NCBI GenBank assembly: GCA_937929915.1
Contig: CALFUN010000017.1
Coordinates: 1-64,000, forward strand
Source: an uncultured Caulobacterales bacterium
GTDB taxonomy: Bacteria; Pseudomonadota; Alphaproteobacteria; Caulobacterales; Maricaulaceae
Reading direction: 5' to 3'
DNA length: 64,000 nucleotides
Part shown: positions 9,178-20,680 of the stretch, piece by piece
Numbering within the stretch: the stretch's first letter is position 1
How the letters are laid out: every line of letters starts with the position of its first letter
Translations under genes and position numbers: made by a program
The notes under the pieces: generated by a model
Databases searched by the model: none
What the model was told of the DNA's origin: nothing
What the model saw: only the letters and a program-made list of their open reading frames with translations

Positions 9178-9966
9178 ATGGCAGGTGGCAAGAAAACATA
9201 TAGGCCGCGCAGGCCAAATCAAGGCTCTGGCAAACAAATGAGCGGCAGCAAACCTGACGGGGCCAAACGTGGCCGCCAGAGTCAACCTGATGACGGTAAG
9301 AATGCGACGCGTATGATGACCAAGAAGGTTAAAACCGCACGCGGGCGTAAACTTTCTTCAAAGCTTTGGATCGAACGGCAAATTAATGATCCTTATGTGC
9401 GCGAGGCCCAGATTAAAGGCTATCGCTCCCGCGCGGCGTTTAAGCTCGAAGAATTGGATGATAAGTTCGGTTTGCTAAAAAAAGGCGCTCTGGTTGTGGA
9501 TCTTGGCTGCGCGCCAGGCGGGTGGGTGCAGATCGCGCTCAAGCGCGGTGCAAGCCGTGTTGTTGGGATTGATTTACTGCCAGTTGAAACCATGGCTGGC
9601 GCTGAAATGATTGAAATGGATTTCATGGATGAAAAAGCGCCGCAACGCCTCAAAGATATGCTCGGCGGCTCGGCGGATGTTGTCCTGTCGGATTTGGCGG
9701 CTAATACGATTGGGCATCGCCGCACGGATCATTTGAAAACGGTATCTCTTGTCGAAGCTGCCGCTGATTTTGCGATGGATGTATTGAAGCCTGGCGGAAG
9801 TTTTGCGACAAAGGTTTTCCAAGGCGGCGCGGAAAAAACATTACTTACGAAACTGAAACAAAATTTCAAAACCGTCAAACACGCCAAACCTAAAAGCTCG
9901 CGCGCTGGCAGCCCTGAAATTTATTTGGTGGCGACAGGGTTTAAAAATCAGCGATCTGAATTTTAA
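9178..9966 (+). CDS. rlmE: 23S rRNA 2'-O-ribose U2552 methyltransferase
   Basis: A 262-residue RlmE/FtsJ (RrmJ) enzyme that methylates U2552 of 23S rRNA late in 50S assembly. The SAM site is VDLGCAPGGWVQ (about residue 107), and the catalytic K-D-K-E set can be placed at SRAAFKLEELDDKF, VLSDLAAN, FATKVFQGG and SPEIYLVATGF. The first 50 or so residues form a basic, low-complexity extension (Lys, Arg, Gly, Ser), longer than in the E. coli protein (209 residues) and typical of alphaproteobacterial forms, perhaps for RNA contact. It is co-transcribed with the upstream ppx-like gene. Confidence 0.95.
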   Translation: MAGGKKTYRPRRPNQGSGKQMSGSKPDGAKRGRQSQPDDGKNATRMMTKKVKTARGRKLSSKLWIERQINDPYVREAQIKGYRSRAAFKLEELDDKFGLLKKGALVVDLGCAPGGWVQIALKRGASRVVGIDLLPVETMAGAEMIEMDFMDEKAPQRLKDMLGGSADVVLSDLAANTIGHRRTDHLKTVSLVEAAADFAMDVLKPGGSFATKVFQGGAEKTLLTKLKQNFKTVKHAKPKSSRAGSPEIYLVATGFKNQRSEF

Positions 9967-10059
9967 AAATTGCTTTAATGCGCTAAATTTAGCCGGCTTT
10001 GTTATATTCGATGTCTTTACCTTCACTTTCCCTTTGCCAAGACAGATTTTCCCTGATAA

Positions 10060-11547
<1,488 letters not shown>

Positions 11548-11554
11548 GTTCAGT

Positions 11555-11962
11555 ATGTCACATCCACTCATATTACCGATGCTTATTCAAATGGCGCTAA
11601 GTATCATCATACTTTTCTGGCTCGCTTATTCGCGTGTGAGCCGTATATCTAAATTAGGTCTTGCGGAAATTCGCAAAACGGGTTTCCCAAATCATGTAAA
11701 TAACGCCAGTGATAACTTCAAAAATCAATTTGAAGTTCCTGTAATGTTTTATGTCCTATGCTTACTTATTATTGTAGCAGGCACCACAACAACAGTTATT
11801 ATTGTGGCCGCTTGGGTTTTTGTGATTGGTCGCGTTATTCATGCGCTTATACAATTAACTAAAAACATTATATTCCCTTGGCGGTTTTTGATGTTTCTCA
11901 TAACAGTGCTTGCCTTGATTGTAATGCTGGTTGCTTTTACGCTGCAGCAGGTTGCCCTATAA
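11555..11962 (+). CDS. MAPEG family membrane protein
   Basis: A 135-residue integral membrane protein with four hydrophobic segments (near residues 5-25, 62-80, 82-105 and 112-133). The pattern of the first loop, the segment NQFEVPVMFYVLCL and the following helix fit the MAPEG superfamily (membrane-associated proteins in eicosanoid and glutathione metabolism), where E-x-P-x-x-F/Y is a conserved feature of helix 2. Bacterial members are mostly of unknown substrate; a glutathione-dependent role is possible. It lies 7 bases after guaB, and its TAA overlaps the ATG of the rsmB-like gene by one base. This MAPEG gene between guaB and guaA is a linkage also met in related marine Alphaproteobacteria, to my recollection. 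Confidence 0.75.
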   Translation: MSHPLILPMLIQMALSIIILFWLAYSRVSRISKLGLAEIRKTGFPNHVNNASDNFKNQFEVPVMFYVLCLLIIVAGTTTTVIIVAAWVFVIGRVIHALIQLTKNIIFPWRFLMFLITVLALIVMLVAFTLQQVAL

Positions 11963-13251
11963 TGCGACTTGGCGGACGAATACAGGCAGCCGCCGAAGTT
12001 CTCGAAGATATTTTGGAACAGCGCACACCTGCAAATATGGCTTTGCGTGATTGGGGCAAAGCGCATCGTTTTGCAGGCTCTGGTGACCGGGCAGCGATCG
12101 GTAATTATGTTCATGATGCTTTGCGGCAGAAATCGTCTATTGCGTACCGTATGGATAGCGAAACCGCGCGCGCTCTGGCATTAGGCGCGGCTGTCTTTGT
12201 GGGCGGGCATAGCCCTGATGAGCTTAAAACTGCCTTAGATGAAGATAAGTTTTTCACGCCCAACCTTAGCACAGATGAATTGGCTAAGCTTGGTGGTATG
12301 ATTAGCCTCGACGGCGCGCCCGATTGGATTAAAGCTGATGTTCCCGAATGGATTTGGCCTGCATTTGAAAATAATTTCTCAGATGAGGCCGTGACTGAGG
12401 GCATAGCTTTAACAGCGCGCCCGCCCCTAGATATTCGCGTCAACACACTTAAAACTACGCGGGACGCAGCAATGGAAAAACTTGGCTATTCGCCAACAAC
12501 GCTGTCGCCCATAGGTTTGCGTATTCCTGCACTGACAGGTCAAGAGCGTCATCCCAATCTGCAAAGTGATCCTGCCTTTATGACGGGCGAGATTGAAATT
12601 CAGGATGAGGGCAGTCAGCTTGTTAGCCTGCTTATCAATGCACAACCTGGTGAGAAAATTTTAGATTTCTGCGCTGGCGGAGGAGGTAAGACAATCGCTT
12701 TGGCTGCGGATATGAAGAATATGGGCGTTGTCCATGCCTTTGATATTGATAAACGCCGCCTTGCGCCAACTTATCAACGCGCACAGCGGGCAGGGGCGAG
12801 CTGTGTGAATGTGCATCAACCGCCTTCATCATCATTAGGAGCGCTGAAAAGTAAAAAGATGGACCGCGTTTTAGTTGACGCGCCTTGCACAGGCGTTGGC
12901 ACATGGCGCCGTAAACCTGATGCAAAATGGCGTCTTTCCGAAGATGCGCTTGAGCGCCGTGTGAAAGAACAAGCCGCTGTCTTGGATGAGGCGCAGGAAT
13001 ATGTGAAAGATGGTGGGTTTTTGATTTATGTAACCTGCTCTATGCTTGCGGAAGAAAACGAACAGCAGGTTTACGCTTTCCTCGAACGATTTGAAAACTT
13101 TACACTTTTATCGGCTGGAGAAGTTTGGGAAGACCGCTTTGGCGTTAACGGGCCAAAACCGTGGTCAGAAGATGGCTGTACGCTTACACTCACTCCCGCA
13201 TCCACCAATACGGATGGTTTCTTCTTTGCTGTTATGGAGAAAAGCAAATGA
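11962..13251 (+). CDS. RsmB-family 16S rRNA (cytosine-C5) methyltransferase
   Basis: A 429-residue SAM-dependent RNA m5C methyltransferase. The catalytic half shows motif [15 protein letters not shown] (SAM binding), motif [17 protein letters not shown] with one active-site Cys, and motif VI VTCSM with the second. An N-terminal helical region of about 160 residues precedes it, resembling the RsmB N-terminus but without a clear NusB sequence. The sequence [14 protein letters not shown] just before motif I is standard. RsmB (C967) is the most likely family, but other RsmF/NOL1-type targets cannot be excluded. The start is chosen at the TAATG junction with the MAPEG gene; the stop overlaps guaA (ATGA). 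Confidence 0.87.
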   Translation: MRLGGRIQAAAEVLEDILEQRTPANMALRDWGKAHRFAGSGDRAAIGNYVHDALRQKSSIAYRMDSETARALALGAAVFVGGHSPDELKTALDEDKFFTPNLSTDELAKLGGMISLDGAPDWIKADVPEWIWPAFENNFSDEAVTEGIALTARPPLDIRVNTLKTTRDAAMEKLGYSPTTLSPIGLRIPALTGQERHPNLQSDPAFMTGEIEIQDEGSQLVSLLINAQPGEKILDFCAGGGGKTIALAADMKNMGVVHAFDIDKRRLAPTYQRAQRAGASCVNVHQPPSSSLGALKSKKMDRVLVDAPCTGVGTWRRKPDAKWRLSEDALERRVKEQAAVLDEAQEYVKDGGFLIYVTCSMLAEENEQQVYAFLERFENFTLLSAGEVWEDRFGVNGPKPWSEDGCTLTLTPASTNTDGFFFAVMEKSK

Positions 13252-14810
13252 GTCATGATCGCATCGATACGCATGAGAAGCTTTTAATCGTTGATTTTGG
13301 CTCCCAAGTCACAAAATTGATTGCGCGGCGCGTCCGCGAGAGCGGTGTTTACTCCGAAGTGCATCCTTTTAACCGTATAGATGAAGCTTTATTGGCGCGC
13401 TTTAATCCAAAAGCGATTATTCTCTCTGGCGGCCCGAGTAGCGTTATCGGCACAGGAACGCCGCGCGCGCATGAAGCTATCTGGGAATATGGCGTGCCTG
13501 TACTTGGAATTTGCTACGGACAGCAAACAATGTGCGCGCAACTTGGCGGCGCTGTTGAAGCCTCAGATGAACAGGAATTTGGCCGAGCTGTCTTAGACGT
13601 TTCGGGCGATAGTCCGTTATTTGCAGGGCTAGAGGGTAAAGAGCAAGTATGGATGTCTCACGGTGATCGCGTGAGTAAATTACCGCAAGGATTTGAAATA
13701 ATTGGAATTTCTCCGAATGCGCCATATGCCGCGATAGCCGATGAAACCCGCAAATTTTACGGCGTTCAATTCCACCCTGAAGTCGTACATACCACAAATG
13801 GCGCACATATTTTACGGAATTTCACCCATAATATCGCTGGCTTTAAAGGCGACTGGACGATGGCGGCCTTTAAAGGCGAAATGATAAGCAATATCAAGGC
13901 ACAAGTCGGGAGTAGTAAAGTGATTTGCGGTCTGTCTGGGGGCGTTGATAGTTCAGTTGCCGCTGTGCTTATCCATGAAGCCATTGGCGACCAACTGACG
14001 TGTGTTTACGTCGATACGGGGATGATGCGCAAAGGGGAAAGCGAGCAAGTTACAAAGCTATTTCGTGAACATTACAACATAAATCTGATCCATGTTGATG
14101 CTGGCGATGAGTTTTTAAGGCTTTTAGACGGCGTATCTGACCCTGAACGTAAGCGTAAGATCATTGGCGGGACATTTATCGATATTTTCGAACGAGAAGC
14201 TAAGAAAGTTGGGGGTGCCAAATTCCTCGCGCAAGGCACGCTTTATCCTGATGTGATTGAGAGTGTTTCCTTTGATGGCGGACCGTCCGTGACGATCAAA
14301 TCCCATCATAATGTAGGCGGCTTGCCTGAACGTATGGACTTAGAATTGGTTGAGCCTTTGCGAGAATTGTTCAAAGATGAAGTGCGCGCACTGGGCCGCG
14401 AACTTGGTTTACATGAAGATTTTGTCGCGCGTCATCCATTTCCAGGACCAGGCCTTGCCATTCGCTGTCCGGGCGAAATCACTAAAGCGCGGCTTGATAT
14501 ATTACGTGATGCGGATTGGATATATCTAGACCAAATTAAAAAACATAATCTTTACAATGATATATGGCAGGCTTTTGCAGTGCTTTTACCTGTAAAAACA
14601 GTAGGTGTTATGGGGGATGGGCGTACATATGATTATGTATTGGCGCTGCGAGCTGTGACATCCACAGATGGCATGACCGCTGATTATTATCCTTACTCAC
14701 ATGAGTTTCTAGGCGAAACAGCCACACGGATTATCAATGAAGTCCGCGGGGTCAACCGTGTTGTTTACGATGTCACCTCCAAACCACCCGGAACGATTGA
14801 ATGGGAATAG
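13248..14810 (+). CDS. guaA: GMP synthase (glutamine-hydrolysing)
   Basis: A 520-residue enzyme converting XMP to GMP. The N-terminal class I amidotransferase domain shows the nucleophile Cys in [10 protein letters not shown] and the His-Glu pair in QFHPEVVHT. The ATP pyrophosphatase domain begins with the PP-loop [12 protein letters not shown], and the C-terminal dimerisation domain ends with [13 protein letters not shown], the usual GuaA ending. ATG 13248 has GGAG at 13236-13239 and overlaps the previous stop, so it is preferred over the upstream open frame to 13161. With guaB this brings both IMP-to-GMP steps into one operon. Confidence 0.98.
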   Translation: MSHDRIDTHEKLLIVDFGSQVTKLIARRVRESGVYSEVHPFNRIDEALLARFNPKAIILSGGPSSVIGTGTPRAHEAIWEYGVPVLGICYGQQTMCAQLGGAVEASDEQEFGRAVLDVSGDSPLFAGLEGKEQVWMSHGDRVSKLPQGFEIIGISPNAPYAAIADETRKFYGVQFHPEVVHTTNGAHILRNFTHNIAGFKGDWTMAAFKGEMISNIKAQVGSSKVICGLSGGVDSSVAAVLIHEAIGDQLTCVYVDTGMMRKGESEQVTKLFREHYNINLIHVDAGDEFLRLLDGVSDPERKRKIIGGTFIDIFEREAKKVGGAKFLAQGTLYPDVIESVSFDGGPSVTIKSHHNVGGLPERMDLELVEPLRELFKDEVRALGRELGLHEDFVARHPFPGPGLAIRCPGEITKARLDILRDADWIYLDQIKKHNLYNDIWQAFAVLLPVKTVGVMGDGRTYDYVLALRAVTSTDGMTADYYPYSHEFLGETATRIINEVRGVNRVVYDVTSKPPGTIEWE

Positions 14811-15005
14811 AGTTAAAGCTAGATTGGATTTCTTAAGAAAATTGACAGTATTTTCTAAACCTCATTAACTTTTAGCTGCGGTTTTATGGGGGTTTTTATC
14901 AATTTCTCTAATGCCGTCTTAGCGCTCCATAAACACTATTTTGCTATGTTTTCATCATAAGCGGCAAAGACCGCGATTATGGTGTGAATGGTATATGTGA
15001 CTTAG

Positions 15006-15449
15006 ATGAGAGTTTTTTTACTCATATCTTTGCTGATGGGAACTTTGGTAGGTTCCTTTGCAGCGGCTACGACGAAATCTTCGTCGCCTGTTGTCATGTT
15101 TGAGGTTATAGAAGGCGATACAGCCTTCATGATCAATCAAAAAGCTCAAAAAGCTTGGTGGATTGTCGAGGAATGCCGTCGACCAATCCCAATAGAGAAA
15201 CCCTCTAAAGAAAACCAAAAAAACTCAAATAATTCAATGATGTCTAAAAAGATTGTCAATGATGTCCGTTTGGGATCACGCCAAATCCGACTGCAACAGC
15301 AGTTCCGCTTTGATCTGGCGAATGATTCCACATCCGTTTCCGTCTTCAACTCCGTACGGGGTGGATGGTCGCCAGTCGATGTAAAGCGTAATGACGCTTG
15401 CTTACTGGATACGACCTGCCGCTCTCGTATGGAGTTGCCGGAGTGTTAG
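15006..15449 (+). CDS. Small secreted protein of unknown function, coupled to the outer-membrane gene
   Basis: A 147-residue protein I do not recognise. Residues 1-21 form a plausible Sec signal peptide (charged start MR, hydrophobic core FLLISLLMGTLVGSF, cleavage after AAA). The mature part contains four Cys residues (EECRRP, DACLL, TTCRS, and the terminal PEC), a Lys/Asn-rich linker near residue 70, and no known motif. No strong ribosome site precedes the ATG; the 195-base gap after guaA is likely to hold the promoter. The next gene starts at a GTG that overlaps this stop region, so the two proteins are probably made together, and this could be a periplasmic partner of the large outer-membrane protein. 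That partnership is inference. Confidence 0.6.
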   Translation: MRVFLLISLLMGTLVGSFAAATTKSSSPVVMFEVIEGDTAFMINQKAQKAWWIVEECRRPIPIEKPSKENQKNSNNSMMSKKIVNDVRLGSRQIRLQQQFRFDLANDSTSVSVFNSVRGGWSPVDVKRNDACLLDTTCRSRMELPEC

Positions 15450-18400
15450 AACAGCTACCTTCCAGTAAATTTAAAAAAATTCATGTAAAACAGATATTTA
15501 AATCTAGTTTTTTCATGTTTATAACGCTCATGTTCAATCTTATGATTGGGCACTCTTATGCATGGGCGAATGAAACGGTTGCGCCAAAGACCGAGGCCGT
15601 CAAGGTCGCGGATGTATCAAAACCCGCCACACCGATTAATGAAACACCTGAAACGACAGTTAAACCCAAAACGCCTATCGTCAATGTTAAGCTCATAGCC
15701 GAAGTCGATAGCAGCATCATTGTCAAACTTGATGGGGAAACCTTGGAAAGCACAGAGGTTCACCGTGCAGATAATGGCGGATTATATGTAAATGCTATGC
15801 CGATTTTCCAATCTTTAAATGATGATGTGGAATTTGACGCAGATACCAAAGCGCTAATCGTGCGCCGTAGCCAAGACGGTGTCGTTATGGAGCTATACAC
15901 CGAAACAGGGATAGTGAAACAAAATGGCCGCGCGCTTGGACGCTTAAAGCATTTTGGCGAAGTCTCTGAAGACCGTTTTTTATTAACGCCTAATGCTATT
16001 GCCGTTTTATCGGGTGCTGCGGGCAAATTTGATGAAACAAAAAATGAGTTTAACTTTAAACTAGATCCGCGCTTAAAAGTCGCCACAGGCTTTGAAATTT
16101 ATGTCAATGAGTTGCCATTAGGCACGTTGAACCCTGCGCCGCGCTCTGTCGGGCCTGTGCTGCTATTGCCTTTATTACCAATAGCCGAAGAACTTGGACA
16201 TAGCGTTCAAGTGGTTGAGAGCGGCAGTGTTATCATCGTACGCCGCGCACAAGATAGCGCTGAATTTAGCCTTAACCTAGATACGGGCCTGATTATGCTA
16301 AGAGGCAATCCGATTGGCCTGTCTAAGGATGTGACTTATATCGATCCAGCTAATTTACTTCTGCCTGTGAGCGCGATTGAAACTCTCACAGGTACGCATG
16401 TCGATTCAACGGGCGGGTCAAACCGTATTGATATTACGCTAGATGAGCGTCTTGCAGGCGCGATTAAGCCGACAGGCTCCGTAAAAGAGACAACGAAAAA
16501 CACACCATTCACACCTGAATCACTCGGTTTTTCTCTCGGGCCTGATAGTTTAAACACGGTGGAATTTAACGCACATGGCGGGTCTTTTAACGGTCAACTG
16601 CGTTACGAAACGCAAGATTTAGTTACCAATGCAGCAGAGCTTGAGCCGAGTTGGCTATCTTTAAATTTCGTTCATACAGGCGGCGCGACAGGGACGGTTG
16701 GGGATTATGCTGCTGACTTTCGCGAGCTTGACGGGGTTGGTTTGCGCCGTATTCGCGGTGTGGCGGTGCAGAAGGTAACAGAGAAAGGCCGCTGGGCTGC
16801 TGTTGTTGGTGTGCCTGAAAATGGCGTACGCCAAATCTCAGATGATCAAACACGTTCGACCTTTGGCGGCCTTGCTGCAGGTGTACGCTACGCTGATAGA
16901 GATGGCTGGGAAGCGGGCTTATCTGCGCGTCATGACAATTTAACGGAGGATCAAGCCGCCGTTTTAGAGGTTATATCTGGTCGTCTTGGGCGTATAAAAG
17001 ACAAAAAACTCCAATGGAGTAGTGAGGCGTCTTTAGGTGTATTTAATGGGCCAGCACGTGAAGATTCTGTTGATCTGCGTCTTGGCGCAAATGTGCGTTA
17101 TGATGCAACACGCGAGGTTAGCTTAGACCTTGATGCGCAATATGACGGGGCGGAGTTTTTACGCTCCCGGCTTGACCGCGAGGCAACCGAAAACGAAATC
17201 ACAGCGATCACAAACCCAGATGCTGTGATTGAAGACGATGATCAATTTGTACCAGACACGCGCCGCCGTGGTTTGGATCAACTCGCATTTTCTGCTAATG
17301 CGCGTTATGCGCCTGCTAATGATACGGGAATTCTAAACAATCCCGCCATAGCGCTGCGCGGCAATTATGCCAAGACAGGCGCGCTGAAAACATCCGATGA
17401 AGGTTTAGCCGTGACTAATATCGGTATTAGCGGGGCTACGAATATCGGCCAATCTGGTGTTAGTCTTTCAGCAGATGCAAATTATTTCACCGTAAATTTT
17501 GATGATGAGCGCGAAACAGAAACAGGACGCCAATTTTCAGTTAGCACATTTAAGCAATTTGAAAATTACACTGTCAGAGCGCAATATCGAAATGACAAGT
17601 CTACGGAGCAGAACACGCAGCAAGCTTTATCTGTAACAGCCTCGCGCCGCCCCGTTAATTTACCATTGCCGAAAGATGCTAGCTTGAGCGTATCGCCATC
17701 AGTCAGCGCCTTATGGAATGGAAGTAATGTAACAGCACGCGGCGGTGTATTTGCAAATTTAAATTCAGGCACGGTTTTCGGTGCAAAAAACCAGATCAAT
17801 GCCTCCTTTGGCGTTCTGCAATCTGTATCGGGCTTTAATGGGACACAAACGGATAAGTTTTTGACTGTCTCTGCCTCTCGCCGGCTAAAAATTGGTAACA
17901 ATATGGCTCTAGGACTTGCTTACCGCAATGACTTAAACGGCAATCAACGTGTTGGGCTGCAACTAACAGGGCAGTATGAGTTCAATGAAAAACGCCGCTA
18001 TCGTAAGACCGAAGATGGCCGAGGCGTCCTTAAAGGCCGTGCCTTTCTGGATAAAAACAGAGATGGCATAAAACAAGATGATGAACCGCCAATGCCGCGC
18101 GTTTTGATCAAAGTCAAAGGGACGGGGCTTGCTCTGCACACGGATAATGCAGGCTTTTATACGATTCAAAATATTCGCGAAGGCATATATGAATTACAAG
18201 TCGACGCGCGCACATTGCCACTTGGCTTTGATTTATCCGAAGATGTCACGACAAAAGCAACGATTGCAAATGGCCAGATCACAGATGTGCCTATGCCAAT
18301 CGTACAACGAGGCCAGATTAGAGGATTTGGATTTGTTGATGAAAACGGTAATGGTAAATATGATACAGGCGAGGAACGCATTGAAGGCGCAAAGTTAAAA

Positions 18401-18835
18401 CTCACACCTGTTATAGCTAAAAATATTGATGGGGTGAAAGCTCAGGAAAATCCGCCCAAGGACAATGAAACCACGGATAATGCCTCTGAGCCAAAGCCTG
18501 ATAAAACCGATGATAAGGGGGTAAAATATACTCTTACAACGAGCTTTGGCCAATATGCTTTTGATGATCTACCCGTTGGTGAATATCACGTTGAAGTGCT
18601 GCCCAGTAAGGCCGCTAAAATCACAGGCGGCGTGAGTTTCACCTTGGATATTACCAATAAGCCAAACTTAATGGGCCGCCAAAATATTATCATTATGCGT
18701 AATCGTGAAACGCAATTTGTCAATAAAAAGCCAAGAGGGACCGTTACAATAGAAGATATTGTAGCCGAGACGGAAATCTCCAAAGTGCCTGCGGACAAAA
18801 TTAGAAATACCGTGGTTGTGTCTCCTGATATTTAA
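15443..18835 (+). CDS. Large outer-membrane protein: stalk-like repeats, beta-barrel and SdrD-B-like domains
   Basis: An 1130-residue exported protein. I chose GTG 15443: GGAG at 15431-15434 is eight bases upstream, the codon overlaps the previous stop region, and the product then has a good signal peptide (Lys-rich start, core SSFFMFITLMFNLMIG, cleavage near AWA-NE). After a Thr/Pro/Lys linker come repeated modules like copper-amine-oxidase N-terminal or stalk domains (GGLYVNAMPIFQSL, LLTPNAIAVLSG, LLLPLLPIAEELG, LLLPVSAIETLTG). About residues 360-820 alternate polar and aromatic strands like an outer-membrane barrel. Two SdrD-B/Cna-B-like domains follow, each opening with a calcium-type loop (FLDKNRDGIKQDDE and FVDENGNGKYDTGEE). 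Resembles an usher or adhesin in layout, but I know no named family with this order. Confidence 0.72.
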   Translation: MLEQLPSSKFKKIHVKQIFKSSFFMFITLMFNLMIGHSYAWANETVAPKTEAVKVADVSKPATPINETPETTVKPKTPIVNVKLIAEVDSSIIVKLDGETLESTEVHRADNGGLYVNAMPIFQSLNDDVEFDADTKALIVRRSQDGVVMELYTETGIVKQNGRALGRLKHFGEVSEDRFLLTPNAIAVLSGAAGKFDETKNEFNFKLDPRLKVATGFEIYVNELPLGTLNPAPRSVGPVLLLPLLPIAEELGHSVQVVESGSVIIVRRAQDSAEFSLNLDTGLIMLRGNPIGLSKDVTYIDPANLLLPVSAIETLTGTHVDSTGGSNRIDITLDERLAGAIKPTGSVKETTKNTPFTPESLGFSLGPDSLNTVEFNAHGGSFNGQLRYETQDLVTNAAELEPSWLSLNFVHTGGATGTVGDYAADFRELDGVGLRRIRGVAVQKVTEKGRWAAVVGVPENGVRQISDDQTRSTFGGLAAGVRYADRDGWEAGLSARHDNLTEDQAAVLEVISGRLGRIKDKKLQWSSEASLGVFNGPAREDSVDLRLGANVRYDATREVSLDLDAQYDGAEFLRSRLDREATENEITAITNPDAVIEDDDQFVPDTRRRGLDQLAFSANARYAPANDTGILNNPAIALRGNYAKTGALKTSDEGLAVTNIGISGATNIGQSGVSLSADANYFTVNFDDERETETGRQFSVSTFKQFENYTVRAQYRNDKSTEQNTQQALSVTASRRPVNLPLPKDASLSVSPSVSALWNGSNVTARGGVFANLNSGTVFGAKNQINASFGVLQSVSGFNGTQTDKFLTVSASRRLKIGNNMALGLAYRNDLNGNQRVGLQLTGQYEFNEKRRYRKTEDGRGVLKGRAFLDKNRDGIKQDDEPPMPRVLIKVKGTGLALHTDNAGFYTIQNIREGIYELQVDARTLPLGFDLSEDVTTKATIANGQITDVPMPIVQRGQIRGFGFVDENGNGKYDTGEERIEGAKLKLTPVIAKNIDGVKAQENPPKDNETTDNASEPKPDKTDDKGVKYTLTTSFGQYAFDDLPVGEYHVEVLPSKAAKITGGVSFTLDITNKPNLMGRQNIIIMRNRETQFVNKKPRGTVTIEDIVAETEISKVPADKIRNTVVVSPDI

Positions 18836-18856
18836 GGAGCAACCGCATCACAACTC

Positions 18857-18913
18857 GGCGGGTGTTGGAGGGTTTTAACATGGTTAAAATTTTCCAATCC
18901 CCGCCTTTTTTTT
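18857..18913 (+). terminator. Rho-independent terminator after the outer-membrane gene
   Basis: GGCGGGTGTTGGA (from 18857) pairs with TCCAATCCCCGCC (ending 18905), with two mismatched positions, and is followed by an eight-T run (18906-18913). It closes the 15006-18835 unit. The GST gene starts 29 bases further on. Confidence 0.8.
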
Positions 18914-18941
18914 ATGTAAAAATAGGCCTATACCACCGCTT

Positions 18942-19556
18942 ATGAAACTCTATTGCCATCCGATTTCTCCCTATGCGCGTAAGGCTATGATTTTAGCCAG
19001 ACTTAAAGCCATAGAGCTTAAGGAAATTACCGCAATCGCCGATGGTGCCAGCGGATATACACAGGGGCATAATCCACTTGGGAAAATCCCAGCACTCGAA
19101 TGGCAACCTCAGCAATTTTTGTTCGATAGTCCTGTAGTTTGCGAATATTTAGACACAATTTCAGGGCTGCCAATTCTGCCCTCTAGCGGACATTCACGCT
19201 TTATACAGCTCTGGCAACATGCACTGGGCGACGGTTTGAGCGATGCGGTCTATAATTATCGTTACGAGACAGTTCGGCCTATCGAACTGCATTGGGATCA
19301 GATGATAGAGCGCCATAATACGGCCATGATAGCGGCTATTGAAACATTAGACACTATATCCGACTGGCTCGGTACGCCTTGGACATTTGGAAACCTAGCC
19401 ATTATCTGCGCACTGGATTATATGAGTTATCGCGCCCCGCATATTGATTGGCAAAGCCGCGCGCCCAAACTCAAATCTTGGTATGATGGTTTTACGACCG
19501 ATCCACATTACCAAGATACATATGCTTATCCAAACGAAGATGACAGTAAGGCATAA
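18942..19556 (+). CDS. Glutathione S-transferase family protein
   Basis: A 204-residue cytoplasmic protein with the thioredoxin-like GST N-terminal domain: KLYCHPISPYARKAMI carries the region of the catalytic Ser/Cys, NPLGKIPALEW includes the cis-Pro, and SPVVCEYLD is the glutathione-contacting turn. The helical C-terminal domain covers residues 85-200. The substrate is unknown. It starts directly after the terminator, and is followed four bases later by an alpha/beta hydrolase, so these two likely form a small transcript ending in the hairpin at 20653. Possibly detoxification, but that is inferred from family only. Confidence 0.85.
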   Translation: MKLYCHPISPYARKAMILARLKAIELKEITAIADGASGYTQGHNPLGKIPALEWQPQQFLFDSPVVCEYLDTISGLPILPSSGHSRFIQLWQHALGDGLSDAVYNYRYETVRPIELHWDQMIERHNTAMIAAIETLDTISDWLGTPWTFGNLAIICALDYMSYRAPHIDWQSRAPKLKSWYDGFTTDPHYQDTYAYPNEDDSKA

Positions 19557-19560
19557 GCTC

Positions 19561-20634
19561 ATGAAAAAGAAGATATTTTTAGGCCTGTTTGGGTTTATAC
19601 TTATAGCCATATTGGCTTTTTTTATATGGCCCGAAAAACCACATAAATATTACGAAGTCGACGCCGCGTATCAAGCCCAAGTTGACGCATATTATGTACC
19701 GCCTATGCCAGCAGATTGGGCGTGGAAGACCTTTGAGACAAAAGACGGTACGAAATTACGCTGGGGTGAAACGGGCAATCGCGGCGCGGCCAAAGCCTCT
19801 GTCATCATCGTGCCCGGCTATACAGCTACTTTGAGCATGTATGGTGAACATGCCGATTATTTGGCCGAGCAAGGTTATCATGTCATGGGGTTGGATTTAC
19901 GCGGGCAGGGCGGCTCGCAAAGGCATCGGCCCGAACAACCCGAGAAGTTATGGATAGATGATTTTTCTATATATAGCGATGACCTGGCCGCCTTTATTAC
20001 AGCGCAAAACTTACCTGAAACGCGTAAAATTATGCCCATTGCCATATCCTTTGGCGGACATGTTGCCACGCGCATGGCGGCCGAACATGAAGGGTTAGTT
20101 GATGGATTGTTTTTACTTGCTCCCGCCTTTGTTCCTAAGGCTGGCGATCTTGAATTTGATAAAGCTCTGCGTCTTATGAATATGGGGCGCAAATTAGGTA
20201 AGGCTAAACATTATTTGCTAGGCGGGGCAAACTGGACACCCAAAGGTTTAGATTTTTCTTTTGCAGATATTAGCATGTGCAGTTCTGAACCTAAACGGCT
20301 TTACTTGCGAGATGTGATATTTACACGAGAACCTCATCAACGTGTTGGCGATGTTACCAATCAATGGGGCGCAGAATTTTTTGAAAGTAGTCAAAAATTG
20401 ATGCAAGATGATTATCTCTCAAAACTTCAAATCCCTGTATCAATTATATCGGCACAACAGGATGATTTTGTTGAAACAAGCGCCAATCAACAAGTCTGCT
20501 CGACTGTAATAGCCGACTGCAAAGATACACAAATTGAAGGCACAGGGCATTGCTTGATGCAAGAACATGATGAAGATCTTGCCATAATATTCAAAGAAAT
20601 CGACGTTCTAATGGATAAAATAATCGGTAATTAA
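19561..20634 (+). CDS. Membrane-anchored alpha/beta hydrolase (lysophospholipase-like)
   Basis: A 357-residue protein with an N-terminal membrane anchor or signal (MKKKIFLGLFGFILIAILAFFIW) and a serine-hydrolase domain. The oxyanion-side motif is VIIVPGYTATLSMYGEHADYLAEQGY, followed by GLDLRGQGGSQR as in monoglyceride lipases and lysophospholipases. The nucleophile is in AISFGGH (first Gly of the usual G-x-S-x-G replaced by Ala), the acid is probably in QQDDFV, and the His in GTGHCLMQE. Start ATG 19561 gives the clean anchor; the open frame continues to 19444 inside the GST gene and is discarded. Substrate unknown, with a lipid ester plausible. Confidence 0.82.
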   Translation: MKKKIFLGLFGFILIAILAFFIWPEKPHKYYEVDAAYQAQVDAYYVPPMPADWAWKTFETKDGTKLRWGETGNRGAAKASVIIVPGYTATLSMYGEHADYLAEQGYHVMGLDLRGQGGSQRHRPEQPEKLWIDDFSIYSDDLAAFITAQNLPETRKIMPIAISFGGHVATRMAAEHEGLVDGLFLLAPAFVPKAGDLEFDKALRLMNMGRKLGKAKHYLLGGANWTPKGLDFSFADISMCSSEPKRLYLRDVIFTREPHQRVGDVTNQWGAEFFESSQKLMQDDYLSKLQIPVSIISAQQDDFVETSANQQVCSTVIADCKDTQIEGTGHCLMQEHDEDLAIIFKEIDVLMDKIIGN

Positions 20635-20652
20635 GATGAATTAATCACTGCA

Positions 20653-20680
20653 AAACATTAAAATGCAATGTTTATTTTTT
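20653..20680 (+). terminator. Hairpin terminator between convergent genes
   Basis: AAACATT (20653-20659) pairs with AATGTTT (20667-20673) and is followed by A and six T. It lies 18 bases after the hydrolase stop and overlaps the last codon of the convergent helicase gene. The stem is AT-rich and so only moderately stable. Confidence 0.55.

Noticed and set aside
14811-15005. Possible terminator or riboswitch after guaA
   Set aside because: AAACC and GGTTT near 14855-14900 can pair and a short T-run follows, but the stem is only about five bases with mismatches; no known riboswitch core was seen.
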